The translations under genes were made by a program, and so were the position numbers. Shown here in pieces: positions 1 to 5,976 of a stretch of DNA of 7,112 nt. The notes below the pieces were generated by a model. That model was not told the origin of the DNA and did not search any database. It saw only the letters and a program-made list of their open reading frames with translations. Positions within the stretch are counted from its first letter, which is position 1. Every line of letters begins with the position of its first letter. The stretch is from Oligoflexia bacterium (GTDB lineage Bacteria > Myxococcota_A > UBA796 > UBA2385). The stretch lies in the NCBI GenBank assembly GCA_013152105.1, contig JAADHA010000536.1, positions 1-7,112 of the forward strand, in the 5' to 3' direction.

Positions 1-111
1 CAGCGCTTTGCTCAGCGCCAGCAGCAGGCCCACACCCGCCACCGCGCCGACCGCGGCCGCCATGGGGCGCAGCGCCTGACCCACCAGCGCGCGCCCCGGT
101 GAGGCCGTCAT
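1..111 (-). CDS. Probable membrane protein, N-terminal fragment (runs off left edge)
   Basis: Read on the minus strand from an ATG at 109-111, the frame stays open to the window edge for 37 codons. The residues run from MTASPGRALVGQALRP into a hydrophobic Ala/Val/Gly/Leu stretch (about residues 17-35) that would suit a first transmembrane helix after a short basic cytoplasmic N-terminus. GTG (115-117) and TTG (112-114) are alternative in-frame starts, and there is no convincing Shine-Dalgarno sequence upstream. The frame is closed by a TAG at 181-183, with no ATG between that stop and 111. The segment also resembles a helix from FtsX/MacB-type ABC permeases, so it could be an internal piece of a decayed permease rather than a true N-terminus. 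It is divergent from carD, with the carD promoter between them. Neither family nor function can be assigned from so short a piece. Confidence 0.4.
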   Translation of the reverse strand, partial: MTASPGRALVGQALRPMAAAVGAVAGVGLLLALSKAL

Positions 112-159
112 CAACACGCTCTGCTTGGGGCGTGCAAAGAAGCCATCGCGATCCAGAGC

Positions 160-187
160 TTGACAATCGGCGCCGCGTGTCTAGAAT
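160..187 (+). promoter_or_regulatory. Sigma-70/sigma-A promoter for the carD operon
   Basis: A perfect -35 hexamer TTGACA (160-165) is followed after 16 bp by TAGAAT (182-187), which matches the TATAAT consensus at 5 of 6 positions. Together 11 of 12 consensus bases are present, which is striking in such GC-rich DNA. Transcription would start near 193-195, giving a leader of about 127 nt before the carD ATG at 322. The site lies between the divergent upstream gene and carD and points toward carD. No operator-like inverted repeat overlaps it. Transcription from it has not been demonstrated; this is a motif call. Confidence 0.75.
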
Positions 188-321
188 GCGCACCCCAAGG
201 GGATCGCCGCTGGCTCGGCACGGTGCCGGCCGGCGCCGGGCTCGCCCAGAGCAGCGTGCAGTGCCAGAACGAACGCGCTACCGGCGGCCAGTGATGGGAA
301 TGTCCAGGAGAGGAAGGGCGC
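188..321 (+). other. GC-rich 5' leader of carD
   Basis: This stretch between the promoter and the carD start codon carries several short self-complementary elements. They are CCCC/GGGG at 193-202, a CGGCA/TGCCG stem with a 3-nt loop at 216-228, and the palindromes CCGGCCGG (226-233) and CCGGCGCCGG (230-239). They could fold into a structured leader, but no U-tract follows, so it is not an intrinsic terminator, and no known riboswitch class is recognisable. Short frames in it have no coding support. Confidence 0.35.
306..313 (+). promoter_or_regulatory. Strong ribosome binding site of carD
   Basis: AGGAGAGG lies 8 nt before the ATG at 322 and continues into GGAAGG (312-317). It is the strongest Shine-Dalgarno sequence in the window and fixes the carD start. 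It fits a highly translated regulator. Confidence 0.75.
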
Positions 322-816
322 ATGGAGTTCAAGGTTGGCGACAAGGTGGTGTACCCCGCACATGGTGTTGGGGTGATCAAAGCAGTCGATACGCTCGACT
401 TCGAAGGTGACCGCTACACATTCTACGTGCTTACCATCCTGGATAACGGCAGCACCTTCCGGGTGCCCGTCCAAAATATCAGCGCAATCGGCATGCGCCG
501 CGTCATCTCGATGATGCAGGTGGAAAAGGTGTACGAGGTCCTGCGCGACCGTGACGTGCCGGCGGATAACCAGACATGGAACCGCCGCTATCGTGAATAC
601 ACCAACAAGCTCCAGACCGGCGATCCGATCGAGGTCGGCAAGGTCCTGCGGGACCTCGCGCTCCTCCGGCAGACCAAGAACCTCTCCTTCGGCGAACGCA
701 AGATGTTCGACAAGGCCAGCCGCCTGCTCATCCAGGAGATCGCCTTCGCCAAGGACACCGACGAACAAAGCGTCGAGACCGAACTCAATGAGATCTTTGC
801 CAGCGACAAGGCCTGA
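322..816 (+). CDS. carD: CarD/CdnL family RNA polymerase-binding transcription factor
   Basis: This 164-residue protein is a full-length CarD/CdnL. Residues 1 to about 55 form the Tudor-like RNA polymerase interaction domain, opening FKVGDKVVYPAHGVG, with the FRVPVQN strand at 46-52 whose Arg47 aligns with the RNAP-contacting Arg47 of mycobacterial CarD. The rest is the helical DNA-binding domain, with the TWNRRYREY motif (85-93) and LSFGERKM (121-128). Trp86 is the conserved tryptophan that wedges into the upstream edge of the transcription bubble. Members of this family bind the RNAP beta subunit and stabilise open complexes, especially at rRNA and other growth-linked promoters. The length matches stand-alone CdnL proteins, without the HMGA-like tail of Myxococcus CarD sensu stricto. 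It is the first gene of an operon driven by the promoter at 160-187; the GluRS-like gene follows after 41 bp. In Mycobacterium tuberculosis carD is followed by ispD, ispF and cysS, so nearby cysS is in keeping. The symbol cdnL would be equally suitable. Confidence 0.95.
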   Translation: MEFKVGDKVVYPAHGVGVIKAVDTLDFEGDRYTFYVLTILDNGSTFRVPVQNISAIGMRRVISMMQVEKVYEVLRDRDVPADNQTWNRRYREYTNKLQTGDPIEVGKVLRDLALLRQTKNLSFGERKMFDKASRLLIQEIAFAKDTDEQSVETELNEIFASDKA

Positions 817-848
817 GCCAGGCACCCTGCCCACTGCTGTGCTCCGTT

Positions 849-853
849 GGAGG
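849..853 (+). promoter_or_regulatory. Ribosome binding site that decides the CTG start of the GluRS-like gene
   Basis: GGAGG sits 4 nt before an in-frame CTG at 858-860. No ATG, GTG or TTG exists in this frame between the upstream stop (789-791) and 1017, while GluRS homology already begins by about 870. The site therefore supports a rare CTG start. Confidence 0.5.
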
Positions 854-857
854 CGAC

Positions 858-2219
858 CTGACTTCCCCGCGTATCCGGCTCTACTTCGCGCCCGGCCAAC
901 CACTGGACCTGGCCCAGGTACGTCTGGCGCTCTTCGCCACGCTGTGGGCCCAGCATGAAGGCGGCACGATCGTCGCATCCACCGAGAACCGCGCCGCGCT
1001 GGACGATCTGGAGTGGTTGGGCATCGAACCCGACGAGATGGCCGCTCCCATCGACAGCCGCCGCGCCACGGACGTCGCCGACCAGCTCGTGCAGGCCGGC
1101 ACCGGCTTTCGCTGCCTGTGCAGCTCCAGCGAACTCCGCGAGATGCTGGTCAACCCAAACGCCTTTCCTGAACCCGTAATCTACGACGGCCGCTGCCGGA
1201 AGCTGTCCGCGGTAGACCGCGCCGCCCTCGAAAAGATGGGGCGCAAAGCACGGGTTCGGGTAGTGGTCCCCGAACAGCCAGACTCCATTCCGGGGATCGA
1301 TGCCATCGCCCCTGTCGCGCACTTCACAATTGTCGAAGCCGACGGCAGCCCGACGCCCCTGTTCAGCTCGGTGCTCTCCGCCCGTGACGCCAAGGCCAAC
1401 AGCCTCCTGATCGACGGCCGCCGCGTCCCCGAGCTCGCCCACTGGCTGATGATCGCCCGAGCACTGGGCTGGGACCTGCCCACCTTGCGCATCCTTCCGC
1501 CATGGCTCAACGGCAACGGGCAGTCGATTGGCAGCGCTACCGATGGGCTGACCATCTCAGAGCTGCGGGCCCGTGGCTTCCACCCTGCCGCCCTGTTGCG
1601 CTGCGCGGCCAGCGCGGGCTGGGATCCGGGCAAGGCGACCACCCTGCAAGAAATGGTGGCCGCCTTCGACCTGCAGTCGATGTCGCCGGACTCACCCGTG
1701 CTGGAGATGAGCCAGCTCCTCCAGCTAAATGGCGACACGCTGCGCGCCTTGACCGAGACCGACCTGGTCCAGGCCATCGGCGAACATCTGGAGCGCAAGG
1801 GATACCCCTTTACCGACCGAGACCCCACCTGGCAGCGGCGCTTCACCAAGATCGTGAGCAAGACCATGGCGACGCTGTCCGACACCGAGCTTTGGGCCAG
1901 CCTGCTGCTCACCTCGACCGCCGACTACGACCGAGATGTCGCCCGGGTGCTCCGATCCCCCACCACCCAAGCGCTGATCACTGAATTCGAAAAGGCCGTC
2001 GACTCGGTCGACAACAACGGCGAAGACGCCCGCTCCTGGCGCGTTGCCTTGGCCGACTTCCGACGCGACGCCTCGGCCCCCGGCCGCGCCCTGGCGACCA
2101 TCCGCCAAGTCCTCACCGGGCAACGCGAAGGGCCGGCTCTACCCCCGATCCTCGCGCTCCTCGGCGTCGAGGGCTGTCGGCAGCGCCTGGAAAAGGCCCG
2201 CCGTTACGCCACCAGTTGA
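858..2219 (+). CDS. Catalytically degenerate glutamyl-tRNA synthetase paralogue (pseudo-GluRS)
   Basis: From CTG 858 the product is 453 residues, close to normal bacterial GluRS length. Recognisable landmarks are YFAP (9-12, canonical RFAP), GFRCLCSSSEL, IYDGRCRKLS, the PT...ALGW core block, the GF.P.ALL block after the KMSKS position, a helical anticodon-binding region and a C-terminal LTGQREGPALPPILALLG. The active site is gone. HVGG of the HIGH-type motif aligns with DLAQ (17-20), the first Arg with Tyr9, the Tyr-Asn pair after PT with Pro167-Leu168, RGDDH with IDGRR (185-189), and KLSKR with SIGSA (223-227). The core aligns without gaps and the frame is intact, so the gene looks maintained, not decaying. 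It lies 41 bp after carD and 13 bp before cysS, in one operon. It presumably cannot activate glutamate; a tRNA-binding, regulatory or scaffolding role is inference, and a working GluRS must exist elsewhere. Homology seems secure. The start is less so, with TTG 1017 and ATG 1038 as alternatives that would remove the conserved N-terminus. Confidence 0.85.
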   Translation: MTSPRIRLYFAPGQPLDLAQVRLALFATLWAQHEGGTIVASTENRAALDDLEWLGIEPDEMAAPIDSRRATDVADQLVQAGTGFRCLCSSSELREMLVNPNAFPEPVIYDGRCRKLSAVDRAALEKMGRKARVRVVVPEQPDSIPGIDAIAPVAHFTIVEADGSPTPLFSSVLSARDAKANSLLIDGRRVPELAHWLMIARALGWDLPTLRILPPWLNGNGQSIGSATDGLTISELRARGFHPAALLRCAASAGWDPGKATTLQEMVAAFDLQSMSPDSPVLEMSQLLQLNGDTLRALTETDLVQAIGEHLERKGYPFTDRDPTWQRRFTKIVSKTMATLSDTELWASLLLTSTADYDRDVARVLRSPTTQALITEFEKAVDSVDNNGEDARSWRVALADFRRDASAPGRALATIRQVLTGQREGPALPPILALLGVEGCRQRLEKARRYATS

Positions 2220-2232
2220 GCAGATCACCGCC

Positions 2233-3753
2233 ATGTCCGAGCTCCGCCTCTACAACACCCTGACGCGCACCATCGAGACCTTCCAGCCCGCCGAGCCGGG
2301 CAAGGTACGGATGTACGTCTGCGGGATGACCGTCTACGACTACTGCCACATCGGCCACGCCCGCGCGATGATCACCTTCGATGTGGTCTACCGCTGGCTG
2401 CGCGAGCGCGGGCTGGACGTCAGCTACATTCGCAACCACACCGATGTCGACGACAAGATCATCGCCTGCGCCGCCAAGCTGGGCCAGGACCCGTTGGCTG
2501 TGTCCGCGCGCTTCATCCTGGCCTTGGACCAGGATCTCGCTCGCCTGGGACTGGCTGCGCCGACCCTGGCGCCCAAGGTCAGCGATCACATCCCCCAGAT
2601 CATCGCGATGATCTCCGCCCTCATCAAGCGCGGCCATGCCTACGACAGCGCCGGTGACGTGTTCTTCTCGGTCGAGAGCTTCAGCGACTACGGCAAGCTC
2701 TCCGGCAAGAAGGTCAGCGACCTGCGGTCTGGCGAACGAATCGCCGTCGACCCGCGCAAGCGCCACCCAGCGGACTTTGCCCTGTGGAAGTCCGCCAAGC
2801 CAGACGAGATTGCATGGGACAGCCCCTGGGGCCGGGGCCGGCCGGGCTGGCATATCGAGTGCTCGGTGATGGCGACCACGCACCTCGGCGACCGCTTTGA
2901 CATCCACGGTGGTGGCATCGACCTGGCCTTTCCGCACCATGAAAACGAGATCGCCCAGGCCGAGTGTGCCACCGGCCACGCGCCCTTCGCGCGCTACTGG
3001 ATCCACAACGGCATGCTGACGCTGGTGGACGAGACCGGCACGCCCGTGAAGATGAGCAAGTCGATCGGCAACGTGGTGCTGATTCGAGACCTTGTAGACC
3101 AGGTGCCCGCCGAAGCGATTCGGATCATGTACCTCGACAGCCACTACCGCAGCCCCCTGCCCTTCGGTCCCGCCAAGATGCACGACGCGCTAGTCGCGGC
3201 TGAGCGCATCTACCTCGCGCGCCAGGTCCTCGAACAGATCGTCCAGACCGAAACCACGGCATCCGCGGCCCAGACCGCCTCGGACCTGGGGGGCGACGCG
3301 CAAGACCTGTTCGACGCCGCGTCCAGCTTCGCCGAACGCTTCGGCCAGGCCATGGACGATGACTTCAACACCGCGCGAGCCATCGCCGAGCTGTTCGACC
3401 TGGTTCGGGTGGTCAACCGCTTCGGCAACCACAAGAAGTGGTGGAAGCGCAGCGCGGCGCTGGCTGGCCTCGCCCTGCAGGGTTTCGACCTGACGGGACG
3501 GGTACTGGGACTTGGCGGCCGCGACAGCAGCGACTTCTTCGCGGACCTCACCGACAAGCTCTTGCTGCGAGCGGGCCAGACCCGAGCCGACATCCAAGCC
3601 CATGTCGCCCAGCGAGAAGCCGCCCGCACCGCCCGAGACTGGGCGCTTGCTGATCAGCTTCGCGACACCCTGGATCAGATGGGCGTCGTCTTGATGGACT
3701 CGCCCGAGGGGACCCACTGGCGGATGCGCGTGACGCAGGTGCCCTCAGCCTGA
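2233..3753 (+). CDS. cysS: Cysteinyl-tRNA synthetase
   Basis: This class I synthetase of 506 residues charges tRNA-Cys in the cytoplasm. The Rossmann catalytic domain carries MYVCGMTVYDYCHIGHAR with HIGH at 39-42, and KMSKS is intact at 273-277. The four zinc ligands that select cysteine are in place: Cys30, Cys210 (IECS), His235 and Glu239 (FPHHENE). WHIECSVM, GGGIDLAFPHHENE and YWIHNGML are all typical. The DALR-type helical domain follows, and the C-terminus ends in the usual ARDWALADQLRDTLDQMGV anticodon-binding element. The length is slightly above the common 460-480, mainly in the Ala/Thr/Asp-rich linker around residues 335-365. The start at ATG 2233 gives MSELRLYNTLTR, the standard N-terminus; the frame is open further upstream, but there it overlaps the GluRS-like gene without homology. 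The Shine-Dalgarno is weak and the preceding gene ends 13 bp upstream, so translational coupling is likely. Confidence 0.97.
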   Translation: MSELRLYNTLTRTIETFQPAEPGKVRMYVCGMTVYDYCHIGHARAMITFDVVYRWLRERGLDVSYIRNHTDVDDKIIACAAKLGQDPLAVSARFILALDQDLARLGLAAPTLAPKVSDHIPQIIAMISALIKRGHAYDSAGDVFFSVESFSDYGKLSGKKVSDLRSGERIAVDPRKRHPADFALWKSAKPDEIAWDSPWGRGRPGWHIECSVMATTHLGDRFDIHGGGIDLAFPHHENEIAQAECATGHAPFARYWIHNGMLTLVDETGTPVKMSKSIGNVVLIRDLVDQVPAEAIRIMYLDSHYRSPLPFGPAKMHDALVAAERIYLARQVLEQIVQTETTASAAQTASDLGGDAQDLFDAASSFAERFGQAMDDDFNTARAIAELFDLVRVVNRFGNHKKWWKRSAALAGLALQGFDLTGRVLGLGGRDSSDFFADLTDKLLLRAGQTRADIQAHVAQREAARTARDWALADQLRDTLDQMGVVLMDSPEGTHWRMRVTQVPSA

Positions 3754-3764
3754 GCAGCGGCGCT

Positions 3765-4856
3765 TCAGTTGATCCGCACCGCGGCGCAGCTCAACTCTTC
3801 GCCTGACTTCGTCGGGTCGGCGCAGGTCCACATGCGGTGGATGAAGGTCGTGCCAGCCAGAGGCATGCCGTCCATATTGGGTTCGGTCCAGGCGTGACTC
3901 CAGTGCCACCGCAGTTCCTTCTTGTGGTGCTTGACATCCACGATCTCGGGCTTCAGGCCGCGCTGAGGATCCGTGCCGTCGAACCACAGATCGTAGCTGT
4001 AGTCGCAGCCTTCCACCGGCGTCCGGCCGTCGTCACCGAGATACCAGAAGTTGACTTCCTGGCCAAAGGTGGCCTGGTGGATCAAGGGCACATGGGACAG
4101 GTCCTTGGGGTAGGGCGCGTCCGCCACCGGAGCCACGTCTCCGCTGTCCGTGCAGTGCTCCCACAGCAGCTCCTTGCTGCCGTCCCACTTGACGAAAGCG
4201 TTGGTGCCCACGGGATTGCTGTCCTCGACCCGCTTGCCCTTGTAGATCGTCATATAGTTGTCGGTGATCCGCAGGCGACACCTGCGCGCGTCCACCTTTG
4301 CGTAGAGCAAGCCCTGGAGCTTGTTGCCCAGGTTGTTGTTGTTCAGCTCAAACTGCTTCCAGTTGTCGGTGTCCTTGTACTTCGCCACATTCGCGGTCGC
4401 TTCTTCGATCGCCTTGGCGATCACATCGTCAGAGAGCGTGGGGTCGAAGGTCTTGATCACTTCGGCATTGCACTGCGCGCCACCAACCAGCAGGGCTTGG
4501 CACCAGTCCTTGGGGCGAGCTTCTTCGCGACAGGTCAATTCGTTGTCCTTCTCTTCGCAGCCATAGGTGTAGATATCGGAGAGTGACCCGACATTGTACT
4601 TGACCTTGAGCTGCCCATCCTCTTTGAAGAATTTCATGCGCGTCTTGTAGTCGGGAGCTTCCGTCTTGTCGGGCAGGATCTTGTAGATCACCCACTCGGT
4701 ATCGGGCAGCGTTGCGATCGTCAGATCGCAGTTCGCCACCGCACCCGCCCCGCCCATGACGATGCCACTGCCCTTCTCTTCGCACGAGAGCAACACCAAG
4801 GGGAGAAGACAGATAACGGGGACAGAGAGGGGGAAGGGGAAGGACCGCGTCCGCAT
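3765..4856 (-). CDS. Cysteine-rich lipoprotein of unknown function
   Basis: The 363-residue product begins MRTRSFPFPL, then a hydrophobic core and the lipobox LLSC (22-25), so it should be cleaved and lipidated at Cys25. The next residues, Glu-Glu, are not the inner-membrane Asp+2 signal, so an outer-membrane location is plausible. The mature part has ten further cysteines (43, 100, 109, 119, 129, 193, 235, 284, 345, 357), an even number suggesting disulfides. It is rich in beta-like segments such as KVKYNVGSLSDIYTY and RLRITDNYMTIYKG. An Asn run (172-175) precedes the middle of the protein, and an aromatic cluster RWHWSHAW lies near the end. I recognise no domain. AGGAG (plus coordinates 4863-4867) stands 6 nt before the ATG and fixes the start. 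The gene converges on cysS with 11 bp between stops and diverges from rdgB, so it is probably transcribed alone. Confidence 0.85.
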   Translation of the reverse strand: MRTRSFPFPLSVPVICLLPLVLLSCEEKGSGIVMGGAGAVANCDLTIATLPDTEWVIYKILPDKTEAPDYKTRMKFFKEDGQLKVKYNVGSLSDIYTYGCEEKDNELTCREEARPKDWCQALLVGGAQCNAEVIKTFDPTLSDDVIAKAIEEATANVAKYKDTDNWKQFELNNNNLGNKLQGLLYAKVDARRCRLRITDNYMTIYKGKRVEDSNPVGTNAFVKWDGSKELLWEHCTDSGDVAPVADAPYPKDLSHVPLIHQATFGQEVNFWYLGDDGRTPVEGCDYSYDLWFDGTDPQRGLKPEIVDVKHHKKELRWHWSHAWTEPNMDGMPLAGTTFIHRMWTCADPTKSGEELSCAAVRIN

Positions 4857-4921
4857 CTGGGACTCCTGATTAGAACGGCGAGCAACCTACCACGTCCTGA
4901 CGCTGCGCCCAGGAGAGCCCC
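4857..4921. promoter_or_regulatory. Short divergent intergenic region between the lipoprotein gene and rdgB
   Basis: These 65 bp separate two divergent genes and must carry both ribosome binding sites: AGGAG at 4863-4867 on the minus strand, and AGGAG at 4911-4915 on the plus strand, 6 nt before the rdgB ATG. A TAGAAC at 4871-4876, with TG three bases upstream, is a weak extended -10 candidate for rdgB without a -35 element. No clear promoter can be named for the minus-strand gene. Promoters may reach into the coding regions. Confidence 0.35.
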
Positions 4922-5536
4922 ATGAAGCTCGTCATCGCCTCGAACAACGCCCACAAGCTGGTCGAAATCCGTGAGATACTGCTTGCCACCGGGAGAACGG
5001 ACATCGAGCTGGTGAGCATCTCGGCCTGGCCCGAGCTGCCTGAGCCCCCCGAAGATCAGGACACTTTCCAAGGCAATGCCTTGCAAAAGGCACGCTTCGT
5101 GTACACGCGCCTGGGCCTGCCCGTGGTGGCAGACGACTCTGGCATCGAGGTCGACGCGCTGGGGGGACGGCCCGGCGTCCACAGCAAACGCTTCACAGCG
5201 CAGGCGAGCCCTGCTGCGAACAACGCTCGGATGCTGGCGGAATTGGCCGATCAGCCGGACCGAAGGGCGCGCTTCCGATGCGCCTTGGCGTTGGTCACGG
5301 CCCGGGGCGAGGCCACCGCAGAAGGCACGTGCGAGGGCCGCATCGCCCACCAAGCCCAAGGCAACGGTGGGTTCGGCTACGATCCGATCTTCCTGCCCCA
5401 GGGCCAGGCGGACCGCTCCATGGCCCAGCTCTCCGCCGCCGAAAAAAACGCAATCAGCCACCGCGGCCGCGCCTTCCGCCAGCTCCCGGCCCTGTTGGCA
5501 CGCTTGTCGGACCCGGATCAGGCCGGTGCTCAGTAG
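4922..5536 (+). CDS. rdgB: XTP/dITP pyrophosphatase (RdgB/HAM1 family)
   Basis: This 204-residue cytosolic enzyme hydrolyses non-canonical purine nucleotides (XTP, ITP, dITP) to the monophosphate and pyrophosphate, keeping deaminated bases out of DNA and RNA. The family signatures are in order: SNNAHKLVEI (7-16), a substrate-binding loop usually SNN or TGN; ADDSG (70-74), with the catalytic/metal aspartates 71 and 72; EVDALGGRPGVHSKRF (76-91); GGFGYDPIF (149-157), the base pocket; and SHRGRA (179-184) preceded by the conserved Glu174-Lys175. The length is typical. ATG 4922 has AGGAG 6 nt upstream and gives the standard start MKLVIASNN. The gene is divergent from the lipoprotein gene, and its stop overlaps by 7 bp the end of the opposing small membrane protein gene. 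Nothing essential is missing. Confidence 0.96.
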   Translation: MKLVIASNNAHKLVEIREILLATGRTDIELVSISAWPELPEPPEDQDTFQGNALQKARFVYTRLGLPVVADDSGIEVDALGGRPGVHSKRFTAQASPAANNARMLAELADQPDRRARFRCALALVTARGEATAEGTCEGRIAHQAQGNGGFGYDPIFLPQGQADRSMAQLSAAEKNAISHRGRAFRQLPALLARLSDPDQAGAQ

Positions 5537-5769
5537 ACCGACTTGTCTTCCTGAATGGCCTTCCAGATCCCCCAAATCAGCATCAGACCGCCGATTCCCA
5601 GAAAGATCCCAGCGCTGACATCGCCCTGCTTGTAGGGATCGTCGGCCAGGGCCGGCCACAGGACATCGAGCCCGGGCAGCACCAGGATCCGATCCACATC
5701 GCTGTGGTTGCGCCAAAGCACAAAGCAACCGGTCCCAAGGAACAAGACGGCCGAGACGAAGCGACCCAT
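5530..5769 (-). CDS. Small two-helix membrane protein, unknown function
   Basis: The 79-residue product has a hydrophobic helix at about residues 4-19, a polar connecting region of about 30 residues (RNHSDVDRI...ADDPYKQGD), and a second hydrophobic helix at about 52-70 (GIFLGIGGLMLIWGIW). It ends in a charged tail, KAIQEDKSVY. Both ends would face the cytoplasm or both the periplasm. The two clear helices and a frame that closes exactly at the end of rdgB argue for a real gene rather than a chance frame. However, the Shine-Dalgarno is only a weak GGGG about 7 nt before the ATG, and I recognise no family. GTGC at 12-15 is not a proper lipobox. Its stop (5530-5532) lies inside the last codons of rdgB, so the two genes are convergent with overlapping ends. 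Confidence 0.6.
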   Translation of the reverse strand: MGRFVSAVLFLGTGCFVLWRNHSDVDRILVLPGLDVLWPALADDPYKQGDVSAGIFLGIGGLMLIWGIWKAIQEDKSVY

Positions 5770-5945
5770 GATGCGACCCCAGCCGTCGGAACGTGGTGGC
5801 AGGAAGGACTGCTGCGGAATCTAATGGAATTCGCTTCGGGGTCCACCAGAAATCGCGGCACCAACCCGAGCTGGGCTGCCGCTGCAACCGCCAGCGGGCA
5901 CCAGCATCCATAAGCGCCGACACTGACCCCTACCCGCAGGACACC
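5770..5945. other. Divergent intergenic region before the haem lipoprotein gene
   Basis: These 176 bp separate the small minus-strand membrane protein gene from the plus-strand haem lipoprotein gene. A weak minus-strand promoter candidate, TGGACC (5840-5845) - 16 bp - TAGATT (5818-5823), matches 8 of 12 consensus bases. On the plus strand TCTAAT (5820-5825) resembles a -10 box but lacks a -35. The haem lipoprotein frame is open back to 5793, but that part reads as an unlikely basic peptide and is not taken as coding. Confidence 0.35.
5938..5941 (+). promoter_or_regulatory. Ribosome binding site deciding between three tandem ATGs
   Basis: AGGA ends 4 nt before the first ATG (5946) and 16 nt before the second (5958), so the first of the three repeated in-frame starts is favoured. 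Confidence 0.4.
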
Positions 5946-5976
5946 ATGCACGACACCATGCACGACACCATGCACG
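5946..5976 (+). repeat. 12-bp tandem repeat carrying the start codon
   Basis: ATGCACGACACC occurs twice in succession (5946-5957, 5958-5969), followed by a partial third copy ATGCACG (5970-5976). GCAGGACACC just upstream resembles a degenerate earlier copy. Each unit adds an in-frame ATG and the residues MHDT, so copy-number change would keep the frame. Confidence 0.85.

Noticed and set aside
181..978. 265-codon frame on the minus strand (and another at 588-1442)
   Set aside because: Both run opposite carD and the start of the GluRS-like gene, have no family features, and would cover the carD promoter.
858..2219. Calling the GluRS-like gene a pseudogene
   Set aside because: The frame is open for 454 codons, the fold-level alignment is nearly gapless, and losses are confined to catalytic positions, which fits a maintained pseudoenzyme better than decay.
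2044..2232. Upstream extension of the cysS frame
   Set aside because: The extra 63 residues are basic low-complexity sequence overlapping the GluRS-like gene; CysS homology starts exactly at ATG 2233.
2113..3183. 356-codon open frame on the minus strand
   Set aside because: It is antisense to cysS, whose catalytic motifs are unmistakable. The His/Val/Asp/Gly-rich translation is typical of the antisense of a GC-rich gene.
3837..4586. 249-codon frame on the plus strand
   Set aside because: It is antisense to the lipoprotein gene, which has a proper ribosome site, signal peptide and lipobox. The plus frame has none of these.
4721..5923. 400-codon open frame on the minus strand
   Set aside because: It lies opposite rdgB and across the small membrane protein gene. 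The translation is compositionally odd with no recognisable domain, while rdgB has full family motifs. It is a GC-rich shadow frame.
5793..5945. Upstream extension of the haem lipoprotein frame to ATG 5793
   Set aside because: It would put 51 polar, Arg-rich residues before the repeat region and push the signal peptide away from the N-terminus. There is no ribosome site at 5793, and AGGA precedes 5946.
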